NCBI GenBank assembly: GCA_036924285.1
Contig: JAYKYS010000009.1
Span: 13,392,001-13,456,000, forward strand
DNA length: 64,000 bases
From: Asterella californica
Lineage: Eukaryota; Streptophyta; Marchantiopsida; Marchantiales; Aytoniaceae
Reading direction: 5' to 3'
Shown: piece by piece, positions 43,750 to 55,168 of the stretch
How positions within the stretch are numbered: position 1 is the first letter of the stretch
Layout of the letters: the number at the start of each line of letters is the position of its first letter
The notes under the pieces: generated by a model
Told to the model about the DNA's origin: nothing
The model's input: only the letters and a program-made list of their open reading frames with translations
The model's database searches: none
Made by a program: the position numbers and the translations under genes

Positions 43750-46700
43750 CAGCCGGTCATGGACCTTCTTGCATTTACTAGTCGACATCAGGAGCAAATG
43801 TGAATCTTATCAAATCTAATGTTCTTATTGTGGATTTCTATCGTCCTCCGCCCTCTTGACTATCTACTCTGTCTTTTATAGTCCTCTGTCGTCATCAAAT
43901 CATTCGCTACTTTGAGGTTCTAGTCGCTGCACAACTCCGACCTCACAAAGTTTGAGCATTTTGTAGAGCTAAGCTATCTAACCGTCTCTTCGTCCTTTCG
44001 TCATATTTTCTCTCTTTTCCAGCTAGAGTCACCATACTCCGCTTCCTGCTGCAAGACATTTAAGTTTTTACTCTGTCTATAGTCACTCTCCGTCAGTTCT
44101 CATCATCGTACATTTTGTCACGTTTTCAGTGTTTTTGTTTGGAGTGTCGATCTTACAAGAAAATTGAAACTCCTCTTAGTAGCCTTGTCTGCATTGGCAT
44201 ACCTATTACCTATGGGGGACTTGACATTACAAATTCCCAATTGTTTCAAGCGGTTTTCTTTGTGAAGCTTCTCGTCAGCTTACTCCAACCGGAGCTCAAC
44301 AACCAATGGCATGACATCTTCTCTACACTCTGGCTAGAGGCACAGGAGCAACTCCCTCTATACATCTCAATGCTTGTAGATTTCATGTTCTCGTTGTGGA
44401 GGTCCTCCTTCGCTTCGGTAATGCTCATGATCTTGTCTCAATTTGTCTCCACAATCACATGATCCCTTGACCCTCTCTCTTTTCTGACTACTCTTTCCAT
44501 ATCTCACATTTTGTCTTTGCTCGCTAAAGCTCTTCTCGTCATCATGTCCCAAATTCCAACTCTTCTTCTTGACTTCTCACATTTTCATTTTGGCACTTTC
44601 CTCCAATTTCTTACCTCCCCTACCCCAATAACCCCCTTCTCCTTACTTTACGTTTGTTTCACATCGAGGTTGCTCCATATACCCTCACTTCCTCAATCCT
44701 TTGGTTGCAACCCTCTCATTGGACCTTGAATGATCATCCCATCTTTAATTCTGATTTTCATGTCCCATTCAATACATCTTATGAAACTTTCCTTAGGATT
44801 TCACTCTCTTCCACAATTTCAGACCGATCGTCTTAATGCGAAGTGCGGCCTTGACTGACCACTCACCCTCTGTATCTAGGTGTGGCATTTCCTCTCCTTC
44901 TGTCTCTTCAACATGCAGAACTGGTTCTTCGTTCTCAGCAGTACTGCCCATCTTGTCACTCATGTCCAGAAGACATAATGCACCTTCTTATTCATTGTCT
45001 GGTTCACATTCTACTCTGGTCACGATTGGCCTCTCTTATGGTTCCTCTCTGTCTCGTCATGCACCTTATAGCACAGAGGGTCCTTTTATCACTCTTTTTT
45101 GAGCAACTAAGGGTCATGACTACCTCGAACAACAATTATATCTTTTTATTCTTACAGTCTACGAGCGGCAAGTCTAGAACCAACGGTGTGAAGTTTATTT
45201 TACTAGCTCTCATCCTCTACTCTCTTTAACCACTGTTTGGTATTTGATGCAACACTCTTTATGGTGTCGTAGAGCGTGAAATTTGATCTATGAACTGAGT
45301 ATTTTTATGTAGAGAGATACGGCAAGAAATTGAACCAACTCTAAAAAACCCTTGTGCTCTCACTACTCGAGCATTCAGTCCTTATCTCGACTCTAGCATC
45401 TATTTGTCTCGGTTTCTACCAACTAACTTGATCTTAAGTATAACGCACGTGCACCATACAACACAACTAGACTTACAATCATGCGCTAAGTACATGAAGG
45501 ATCCATACATGATAAACATATACTTTAGTTCACAAAAGTACCATCAAATGATCCCTTAGGTCAGTTTGTGCACTAACAAAATCTTCTTCACCATTTATAT
45601 GACAATCTAACTAAAATACTTAACTTTGACCTTCTACAGTTCGATGATATGAACTCTATCCAAGATTAATCTTACAGCAGTTGAAAATCTATTGTACGAG
45701 CTTTCCAATGACATAGATAACGTCTTATTAGATCAAAGTAACTCCTACCACAATCGATCAAAATTTACAATTTCTAACACTTATAACTTGAAATGTCTCA
45801 TATCTTCATCTGATCTTCATGTTTGATCTAAGTTTTGAGTGATCAAACAAGCTCTAAACTAGGCATGCAACATACCATTAGAAACCTTGTCTTCTAGAGC
45901 TTTCTACAAGGTAAGGTATGCATGCAGCAAGCAACTATGGAGCTCGTGACGTGGTACCGAAGACTACGGTACCTTGCAATTAGAGATTCTCGATCAACAA
46001 CCTCGATACAACGTAATGCTTTCTCTAATTGTGATCTTCACACCAAATTTAAAATGTAGCTCCTTTGGCACACTTGCTGCCTCCAAGAAGGTCCACCTCC
46101 AAACCCCAAATCGTTTGTTCAAGACCAACCAAGAGATGTGGATGAAATCTCTCTTCTTTTCAAACCAGTCACACTGTGATTTGAACTTCGGTAACTCATT
46201 GCTCCCAACTCGAACTTCAACTGGGCTCAAACTTCACAAGAAATTCTCTTTGACCTCTCATTACTACTCTATGGAAATTCAGCTTTAGAACCCAAACCAA
46301 TTGCTTGAAATGGACCAAGTCTTCGTCTATGTTAACTTATGAGATTTACATACCCCAATAGCTAAATCCACAACCCCAACACCTTCTCTTAAACAAAAGA
46401 GTTGAAATTTCACATGTAGTAAGCTTATAGAGCACACCTCAATCCTGGAGATTTTTACTCAGAGATTCAACTGCATGCTCATGAAACAACTCAATTTTTG
46501 AATCCAAGCAAAACGGTTTTACTTCTTCCTCTCAACTGTTATAGTCAACTTCAATCAACCATTTGGAATCATACCCAATCCAAACGTAGGACTAATTTAC
46601 ATCAGTGTGACGAGCACGATATCAACTCTCGAATCTTCTTGACAAAACCGAAAGATCATTTCTTAACCTCTCGAGGCACTTGGAAACATGACTTGGGATA

Positions 46701-47860
46701 TCGATTCGATCTCTTTGACTTTGAACGATCATAACTCTACACTTATACCAAGTTGATCGATCAATCTTTCCCTTCATATTGTAGTCCAGCTTGAGAGCTT
46801 TCCAACGAGATCTCAAAATCCACCAAATGACCTTTGGGAAGACCTCCGAAATCTCAAAACCATCCATAGAACTTGGTTAAATCTGATTGATCCAAAGTGA
46901 AACAATGAGAGAGAAGATTGGAGATCATCTTATTTCTTATTTTGCACCATGGATTGAGTTGTAGCCCTAAAACACTCTGACGTCCTCAAGGACTTGAACC
47001 AAAATACTTTGGATCCCAAACTAATACAAAATAGTCATCATAGTCGGACGATAGAGATAATAACAACATGAAAATACACGAGATTTAATACAAAATCAAG
47101 ATAATGATCTTGAATTGATCTATGGTGAAAAGTACGACAAAATGAAATGAAGAAGTCATCACTTGATTGCAATATTCCTCATCAAAGTTCTTTTTGATCC
47201 ATGCATGATGAGTGACCTTTCACCTATAGTGACATCAGATATCAACACGATGAAAGGAACGTTGGCTAGAAATTTCACGTCCATTCACTCGTCAAAGTAA
47301 GATGTACACAGCCAAATCTCAATTCTCTTCGTATGTGAAGATCGGAAGGATCTCTGGAGTAGACAAGTCCATCACCCTCTCCACGAACTCTTCTCCAAAG
47401 TAGACAATGAACCATTGTCAAAAGTGATCGCGATGGATGTAGTGAAGCTTGATATGGAATGGATTAGAGAATAGAAGATCTGGAACACAGATCAATCCTC
47501 TATCCATGAGTACAACTCTTGCAACTCCTCACCCTCGTTGTAGAAAATTAAGAAACACTCGTGAAACACCAAGTAAGAAAGCAGAATGTCTTTACGAACC
47601 CTCAACCCATCATCTTATATCAGAATTCGGCGAGAAGAGCCACTCATGCAAATGTGCACGGATCACTGAGCTGACATGTCTCATTAACGTGTGATCTCAC
47701 GTCCCAGATAATCGTGAACGTGGCACCTAATACACAATCTGACGAGTTACACGATAAGGTTCATGAAACACAGAAAAATAACACAATACAAGTTCTGTGC
47801 TAAATTCACATGTGATTCGTGTCACCACACAACAATGGACCTTCAACACATTTTGGGGTT
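43750..47860 (-). other. Decayed 5' part of the minus-strand element; no gene recognised
   Basis: Short ORFs on both strands show no recognisable gag or protease. The minus-strand ORF at 44,552-44,367 has a few Cys/His residues (CDCGDKLRQDHEHYRSEGG) that might be a knuckle remnant, but this is weak. From about 45,640 to 46,860 there are repeated 'gagctttccaa' and 'cataactcta' phrases similar to the LTR interior at 12.2-13.1 kb, which suggests LTR-type sequence. Confidence 0.35.
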
Positions 47861-48199
47861 TTGAGGTCTGTTTATTATTCTTCTTTTTTTATTTTCTTTT
47901 TTATACCCCGTAGTCTTTTTCTAAATAAAATATAAAAACATAAAAAATAGTTCTCTTAGTCAACATTGATTGGCAGAAATAAAACACAGAAAGTAAAACT
48001 CTTCACATGTCAAATTTAGCCAAATGACATTATCCAACAAACATGAATAATTATCTTAGTGTGTAAAGAGAAAGAAAGAATTGACGATTCTCTCATGGAC
48101 GAACTACACAGTTCCACATTATGAGATATAATAAAAATTCTTGAAATTGCGCTTACCGTGCAGTATTTCACTTTAATGGCAGCTAGAGCTAGATATCTA

Positions 48200-48520
48200 T
48201 GCTGGACGAACTCCTGAGAACTTTTGTTCGCTTATTGTTATCAAGAGAATGAATAAGTGTTAAATACAAAATATATCAAGTAAATAAAATTAATTATTTT
48301 TCATCAATATTAATTATTAACCCATGTCTGAAAACACGGAAAGAGCCAAAAATAAACCATAAGTCCTGAGTCGACTACAGTACTACAAACCGTATAAATC
48401 CAAGAAGCTATAGTCATTAATACATTAATTCAGTGTGAATTTAATTTAATATCTAAACCCTTCTTGCCGGAAGGGTTAGGTACTACATTAAACGCCTGGT
48501 TAGTTACCTCCAGGTGAATA
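48200..48520 (+). repeat. Second copy of the 16.3-16.8 kb dispersed repeat
   Basis: It shares 'gaacttttgttcgcttattgttatc', 'agccaaaaataaaccataagtcctgagt' and 'attaatacattaattcag' with 16,570-16,800, in the same order and orientation. It ends with a short hairpin (aacccttc TTGCC ggaagggtt, about 48,458-48,479), as the first copy has a related one. It is non-coding. Confidence 0.6.
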
Positions 48521-48799
48521 CCCTCTCCCACGACCTTATATAGTGATGGTTCACGTGGTTCGATTTTAAAATTAAAGACTCATGTGTTCGCAATGAAAGA
48601 CGCGAGGCACGTATCCGTATTTATTGTCATCACCACCGTCTGCTTTCAGAAAAAAGGACCGCGGGCCTTCCTTTATTCTACCTAATGCTGACCATAACGA
48701 TTTGGAAATTAAGGACATAAGGCGTTGGTCACGTATTCTTATTTATTCCTGGTCGTCTCCACGCGCTTCGCAAAAAAAGGACTGCGGACCGTGTAACAA

Positions 48800-50075
48800 T
48801 GTTGGTGGACGCGCTGATGGTGTGCAAGGGAAGACGATAGGGGCTCATCGCTCGTTTGTTGACGGAGATTGTGGGAGTAAGACTGCTCATATTGAGACAA
48901 GGACGACAGCATGGAGAAGTTAGGCCTTGGTTTCTCCCTCTATCGTTTTCATAGACCGTGTACCTAATTCTGACGGACACGCGGATGGTGTACAGGTGAA
49001 GACGACGGGGACTCATCTTTCGTTTCTTGGCGAGGACTATGGTAGTAAGACTGCTCGCATTGAGACAGGGAGGACGACATGAGGAAGTTGGGCATTGGTT
49101 TCTCCTTGATCATTTTTCTTCTCAGTGTGCCGGGACTGTATGCATCATTTCTCCAATTCTGTCTTCTTCTTTGCTTACTGCGCGGACAAGGTCTTTCTCG
49201 CTGATCGTCTGCATCATTTCTCCAATTGTCGATCGGCATTTGACATGCTGCCTTCTTGCTTCATTTATCATTTCTTCAAAGATGACAGGGGACACTTTCA
49301 CTTCGAGCGAACTGAGAGGACTGCCAGAACGAGAGAGATGAAGCGAAGGATGCACATTTTTGTCGTGACATAGGCACGGAAGTAGACACCAGTCGCAGGT
49401 AATCATTTTCATTCACAAGGAGCCGAGATCACCTGCATCATTTCTCCAATTCTGTCTTCTTGCTTGGTTTATCGCTTGGATTTATCGTTCATTTCCTTGG
49501 TAAGGGCATGCATGATCGATCGTTTTTGTTCGTACGGACTGTACTGCATGTTTAGGGGACGGGGCTTTGCTTTATCATCGATCGCGTGCATCACTTTTTG
49601 ATTTCTACAAAGACGAAGGGGACACTTCCACTTCGGACAAACGTAGAGGACTGTCAAAGCAAAGAGACAAAGCGAGGGATGGTGATGATGCTGATTTTTA
49701 TCGCCATATAGCCATGGAAGTAGACGGACCTTTCTTGACCGGTGTGTTGAAGGCTACCGTACCAATTTCTTTTTTGCTGTTTCCAGCTGAGAAGTGAGAA
49801 ATTTCCTTCTTTTGCTCGCGTCAAGGGTTTAAGAACTCGAGCGCCAGTCGCAGCTAATCATTTTTGTTCGCAGGGAGCCGAAACTGTACTGTGCGGGTAA
49901 GGGACCAAAAAAATTCACTTGGAGCGAGGACTGGCAAAGTGAAGGAGATGAAGGGAGGGACGGAGCTCATGAATTTTGATGGAATGGGACCAAAAGTTTC
50001 CACTTGGAGCGAGGACGGGCAAAGCGAGGGAGATGAAGTGAGGGACGGAGCTCATGATGGCTGCAGGGTTTAAGA
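48800..50075. repeat. Complex satellite-like tandem repeats
   Basis: A 168-bp unit is duplicated at about 48,816 and 48,984 (gatggtgtrcarg ... actgctcrcattgagaca ... ggtttctcc). 'catcatttctccaatt' recurs at 49,144, 49,211 and 49,437. A 'ggacact-tcacttcg-gaggactg-caaag' block recurs at about 49,290 and 49,618. A 75-80 bp unit ('cacttggagcgaggac...gagggacggagctcatg') is duplicated at about 49,917 and 49,996. Short ORFs within it follow the repeats and are not treated as genes. Confidence 0.65.
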
Positions 50076-50125
50076 AGTCGGGTCGGTAGTTCGCCCTTCT
50101 TTTCAAGATCAACAAGCTTGACGAC

Positions 50126-50548
50126 ATGTCACGAAAGTCAGGAACTCCAGAGGCAATCGCAAGGAGAGTTTGCCCTTTCAGTCGTCAACTCAGCAAATTC
50201 TTCTTTTGCACTCTGACATATGCTGCTCGCACCAAGCTATTGCATGCAGATATTGCTGCCTCTGCGACATACATAGAATCTTCAAACCTCTCAATTCTTG
50301 CTCTTTCTTCTTCTTTTATATTCCTATCTTTTGTTTTTCAAATGTTGCAACGTGTAGAGTCTACGCCTATTCCCTTCAAGAAAGAAGACACCGAAGAGAT
50401 CAGATCTATCTTGTCATATCATCTTCTCAAATCTGTTCCTGCAACCCCGTCTGTTAACCCCACTGATGATTCCATCCTCGAGGAGAGGTTTCCCTTTGAT
50501 TCATTTAAGCAGCTTGTTCTGTTGATCATCATTTTTAATGCCAAGTAG
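50126..50548 (+). CDS. Unrecognised 140-codon ORF (weak)
   Basis: The ORF is Ser/Phe-rich with a hydrophobic stretch (SSNLSILALSSSFIFLSFVFQM, about residues 53-74) and a more ordinary C-terminal part (KKEDTEEIRSILSYHLLKSV). It lies between the tandem repeats and the HUH relic. It could be an exon of a decayed gene or part of the same transposon; no family is recognised and no promoter is visible. Confidence 0.2.
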   Translation: MSRKSGTPEAIARRVCPFSRQLSKFFFCTLTYAARTKLLHADIAASATYIESSNLSILALSSSFIFLSFVFQMLQRVESTPIPFKKEDTEEIRSILSYHLLKSVPATPSVNPTDDSILEERFPFDSFKQLVLLIIIFNAK

Positions 50549-51159
50549 ATCACTTTCGTAGACCTCGAACTTCACCAGCATATCAACTTTATCGTGAAAC
50601 ATTTATTTCTTTTGGAGATGCCAAACTTTATAGACTTAGATCTTACATCTATATCAATTTTGAATTCTGCACCGTCTCATCTGAATTTCTCATTCCAGGC
50701 TTGGACTTTGTACTCATCTGTAAATCATTTTCCATTGTCATTTCTTGTCTACAGGCTCTGATCAGTAATGAATGAAATCGACTCCGAAGGAAGCTGGTTG
50801 ATTCTACATTACTCTATTCTCTTCTCTTATCCAAAATTTCAGCAGTCTCTGCAAGATTCTCATTGTCTGAAGCCAACTGTACATATTGTGTATCGTCTTA
50901 ACTGCGTCCACTGTGTTTGTCACGACGTCGAACCGTCTGTTTTTCAGTTTGGACTTTCTTTACCCATCTGATGTTGTTGCGAAGAGCAGCCAGAGCTAAG
51001 TGTGTCGTCGCACCATAGCCTAGAGTTCCAGTTCTCAAACTGTTGGAAATGTCGATCATCGTGAACTGCACGGGAGGAGATCTGGACATGCGTTACTGGC
51101 CACCTTTGTGTCCATTCCTACACAATGACTGCATCTAGTGGCTTTCTATCTATTAGAAG

Positions 51160-51750
51160 GGCGGAACTTTGCTGCATTTATATGTACAAGGTGTGATTTC
51201 TCTTCAAGCTACAAGCATTATACAAGTAAAACAACGACTGTTGGCCATTTTGATATGCAAAGATATTCAAAGATCAGTGGGCGGGGAAGTTTGCGTGAAA
51301 CTACTTAGTAACAAGGGACTTCATACGTTCATTGGCATGATCGGATATTGTATGAAGGAGACGAATTGCATCATCAATCGATCATGAAGAACATCCCAAA
51401 CGCCATGCTGGAGGACGGACAAGATTTGTTTACTTTGCTGGGTGCTGCAGATATGAAGAATCAGGTGGAGCTCAACTACAGCAATATCCTCCAACGTGCC
51501 ATGCAGTTTAATAAGTATCGTAGCATATATCTGTTGGGTACAACTCTTCGAACATGTCTCAGATCTATGATATGCTCCGATAAGTACTTACCGTCTTGCA
51601 GGTGGCTCATGGCCTGGGGTATCCAAAAGATGCGTAGCGATTCTCTATGAAAAGTTGTCATTCGACCTGAAACTGTTACAATTGTAGATACAAACAATGT
51701 GCGAGCAGTTTGACAGTTGGACGCAACAGAACAGTACCTAATTTTCAAGA
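51160..51750 (+). pseudogene. Relic of an HUH-type (Rep-like) endonuclease gene
   Basis: In the frame of 51,169 the string LHLYVQGVISLQATS places H-L-Y at 51,175-51,183, where an HUH nuclease has His-hydrophobic-His. Fifty-seven residues later comes IGYCMKE with Tyr at 51,346, matching the YxxK motif III that carries the nicking tyrosine. A frameshift follows at once. The next frame (51,348-51,650) reads LEDGQDLFTLLGAADMKNQVELNYSN and DKYLPSCRWLMAWGIQKM, ending at a TGA after which the same frame continues (KVVIRPETVTIVD). The pattern fits a Y1 HUH protein such as those of Replitron transposons or CRESS-DNA viral Reps. The second His is lost and the frame is broken, so no activity is expected. 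Classification comes from motif recognition only. Confidence 0.5.
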
Positions 51751-51923
51751 CGTGAACGCCCTTCTGGAGTATATGCTTATATGTAACGTCTTGGATAAGA
51801 ACTTGATAGCCAGCAGAGCATTTTCAGGTAACGTCATCATTTCTCTCTGTATGTTATAACAGTCTGCAACCATACTATGCAAGCACTAACGAACCGTCAT
51901 GCTTCCTGTAGGTACCATGGCGG

Positions 51924-53426
51924 TGTCGTGATGTGAATCATTTCACATAGTGAATGATTCACCTCTCTACTAGGAGTTAGTCTCTCTGAGTGAAGTTAAG
52001 ACGTCAGAGAAGTCGATTCTAGAGGCTGTGGACATTGGCGTTACGGGTTACGCTTCTACTCCAACACTTGGGAGTTAGCTTGATGTTACTCCTAGTCCTT
52101 CATGCATATATTAACACCGTTGTGTTATACTTTTTAAGTCTTATTAGACTGATAGTATGCTAGTTATCTTGTTTAAGCATTTGTGCGCTTGCACAAGTGA
52201 CTTCTTATTTGTCTATGATGTTCAATATACATAACTCAGATTTACCATGTTGATAGGGTTTAAGCTCATGGGTTGTATTTACGTGTTGCACATGCACGCT
52301 TTTTAGCTGGTTTAAGTTTACTTTCAGGGCTCCGTGTCGTTTTAGGTAGTTTAAGATTTACGTTTGCACTTTAGGAAACTTGACGTGGTAGCCTATGAGT
52401 GGAATTAAGTTACCACATGGTTTAAGGCTCAAAAGGACAACCAAGTGGAGCTATGAACTCCTATTGCTCCATTTTTGTCTTTTGTAAAACTCTAAATTTA
52501 GAAATAGAGGTCTAAAGGAGAGTTCGAGCATTTGGTGAGGACACTGCAAAATCTGAGAGCACAGGAAGATAGAGCTCGTCGTGCCAAGCACTATCATGGA
52601 AATTCTTGATCGATTTGGATCAATAAACAAGGAGTTATGCCAATTTGAAGTTCGACTTGAGTCAGAATTGCATCACTTTTGTTGGATTTGGGGTTTTCAG
52701 TGTCAATTGCAGCAGAATCAATGAAATCGCTTCAAACTTTCGTGGTTGCGTTCACTGTCAGTAGGCTATGACTATCCAAAAAGTTTCAAGTCATTTGAGT
52801 GAGTGAGTAATTCAGGGCGGCCGCTGAAGCAGAGTGGGTCTGAAAAGCTCTCAATCTAGAACAGCAACTTCAGAGAATGAGATCTGGAGAACCGTGTACA
52901 ATCAGGAGTCCCAACTTCACAAGGATGTTCAGCATCCTGTAGACTCCAAATCTTGTAAGAATCTTCGAAAGTGATCAAGCCAATTTTCTGTTGTACGTCG
53001 AAATAGCTGTCTGAGTATCAGAAATTGCCGCAATATCTTTACCCAGAGCTTTTCTATCCATATCTTGGTGCCAGAATTTGATCTCAAGCTGAAACTTCGT
53101 GTGTGTGCTCAGTGGGGCCTCTTTTACATGTAGGAGAAGTTTAGAAGTCTAAACCTTCACATATTTCTCAATCATGAGTGTCAAAGTTCGCAGTCTGATC
53201 TTATCATTGCTTGTTAAGTCTGAACTTTGCTTCCTGAAAATATCAGAAGAGCCAAGAGACCTGTATGAGTGTTTTGCAGTGTCATCTTGTGACTTGAAGC
53301 CTATCCTTTGAGTAAACCAGCCACAGCTAGAAGCCTAGTGCTTCCCTGAGTAAACATATCACAGCCTTCACGGTCATAACACAGTCAGAAGGTTCTGTCA
53401 TTCCCAAGAAAACTCTCACCTTGACA
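51924..53426 (+). repeat. Solo LTR, long subfamily (about 1503 bp)
   Basis: It begins TGTCGTGATGTGAATC and ends CACCTTGACA. It is flanked by GCGG on both sides (51,920-51,923 and 53,427-53,430). It contains about 200 bp (roughly 52,022-52,240) absent from the short LTRs. No internal region follows: the bases after the end are target duplication, not the primer-binding string. It arose by recombination between two LTRs of an older insertion. Confidence 0.88.
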
Positions 53427-53821
53427 GCGGGTAAACAACATGACCACAGAGACACTCCAATCGCTACAAATAACTTCCACTTTGCTTGCCGTGTTTTTTC
53501 TCCATGTTTTCCACCTTGATTTTGTACAAATAGCGAGCATAGCGACACCCTTATGGTAGTTTCATCACATCGTAATATTGTCGAGCCGTGACGGACTCCC
53601 GCATGTTAATATTCTGAAAACAATAAAGTTATTGCCGGCTCCTTGTAGCCTTTCATCTACGGCGATCATTTTTTGCCTTGTTCGCTTTCTAATATTTCTC
53701 TATCGCGCACGTTCATGCTCTGCTTAACAGAAAAATGAAAAGAGCACCTCATGTTCAGGCCCTTTTATTTCCGTCGCTGCCATCTTGCTGCACCGTGTTA
53801 TACAGTTGGTCGGTAACACGG

Positions 53822-55168
53822 TGTCGTGATGTGAATCATTTCACATAGTAAATGATTCACTTCTCTGTCAGGCGTTAGTCTCTCTGAGTGAAATTAAGAC
53901 CTTAGAGAAATCCATTTTTGGAAGATGTTATATATTTTGAGTCTTAGGGTGTTGATTACCATGTTGATAGGGCTTAAGCTCATGGGTGTATTTGCGTGTC
54001 GTCCATGCACGCTTTCTAGCTGATTTAAGTTCTTTTTCGGGGCTGCGTGTCGTTTTAGGTAGTTTAAGTTTTACGTTGGCACTCTAGGGGGCTTGACGTG
54101 GTAGCCTATGAGTGTAGATAAGTTACCAGGTAGTTTAAGGCACAAAAGGACAGTCAAGTGGAGCTATGAACTCTCATTGGTCCATTTTTGTCTTTTGTAG
54201 AACTCTAAGTTTAGAAACAAAGCTCTATAGTGGATTTCGAGCAATTGGTAAGGGTACTGGGGAATCTGAGAGCACGGGGAGATAGAGCTCGTCGTGCCAA
54301 GCACTGTCAACAACAAGTTTGATCGATTTGGAGCAATAAAGAAGGAGTTATGGCTGATTGAAGTTCAATTTGTGTCAGAACTGCAGCACTTCTGTTGAAT
54401 TTGGGGTTTTGAGTGTCAATTGCAGCTGAATTGAGGAAATCGCTTCAAACCTTCGTGGTTGCGTTCATTGTCAGTCGGGTTACGACTGTCAAAAAAGTTT
54501 CAAGTGATTTGAGTTACTGAGTAATTCAGGGCGGCCGCTGAAGCAGAGGGGGTCTGTAAAGCTCGCAATCTAGAGCAGCAACTTCAGAGAACGAAATCTG
54601 GAGTTATGTGTACAATCAGGAGATCCAACTTCACAGGAGTGTTCAGAAGCTGTGTACTGCAAATCCTGTAAGAAACTTCAAAATTGATCGAGCCAATCTT
54701 CTGTTATAGATCGAAATAGCTGGCTAGAAATTGTCATAATTTATGAAATTGTGACATTATGAAATTTATGACAATTTCTCTGTTCAGAAAGTTTCTACTC
54801 ATATCTTGGTGCTCTGAATTGATCTCAAGCTGAAACTTCGTATGTGTATCCAGTTGGACCTCATTGACATGTAGGAGAAGTTCTGAAGTCTAAACCTTCA
54901 CATATTTCTTAATCCTGAGTGTCAAAGTTCGCCGTCAGATCTTATCGTTGCTAGTTAAGCTTGAATTTTGCTTCCTGAACATATCAGAAGAGCCAAGAGA
55001 CTTGTATGAGCATTTTTCAGTATCACCTTGTAACCTGAAGCCTATCCTTTGACCAAACCAGCCACAGTCAAGAGCTTAGTGCTTCCCTAAGTAGACTGAA
55101 CACAGCCTTCAAGCTCATATCACAGCCAGAAGGTTCCGCCTTTCTCGAGGAAAACTCTCAACTCTACA
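53822..55168 (+). repeat. Solo LTR, short subfamily (about 1347 bp)
   Basis: It begins TGTCGTGATGTGAATC after ACGG (53,818-53,821) and ends CTCAACTCTACA before ACAG, which differs from the left flank by one base. It carries a private palindromic insertion at about 54,726-54,779. Its 5' half is the closest match in the window to the 3' LTR at 35,032. The 395 bp between this and the previous solo LTR hold no recognised gene. Confidence 0.85.

Larger units (their letters stand above)
37691..47831 (-). mobile_element. Degenerate minus-strand Tat/Athila-like Ty3/Gypsy element
   Basis: Pol fragments between 43,530 and 41,032 run on the minus strand in the order RT, RNase H, integrase. A GAAG/CTTC-rich broken ORF lies downstream of integrase (40,710-38,840). 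A candidate U5 end ('catctttgtgggtttgatcc' on the minus strand, 37,750-37,769) suggests the 3' LTR. A TGTGGTGACACGAATCACATGTGAA string on the minus strand near 47,831 resembles the LTR starts of the other family and may mark the 5' LTR. Outer boundaries are tentative; RT and integrase placement is firm. Confidence 0.6.

Noticed and set aside
51924..55168. The two neighbouring same-orientation LTRs as one short element (TRIM-like) with a 395-bp interior.
   Set aside because: They belong to different length subfamilies, and the first is followed at once by its own GCGG target duplication rather than a primer-binding string. Two independent solo LTRs explain this better.
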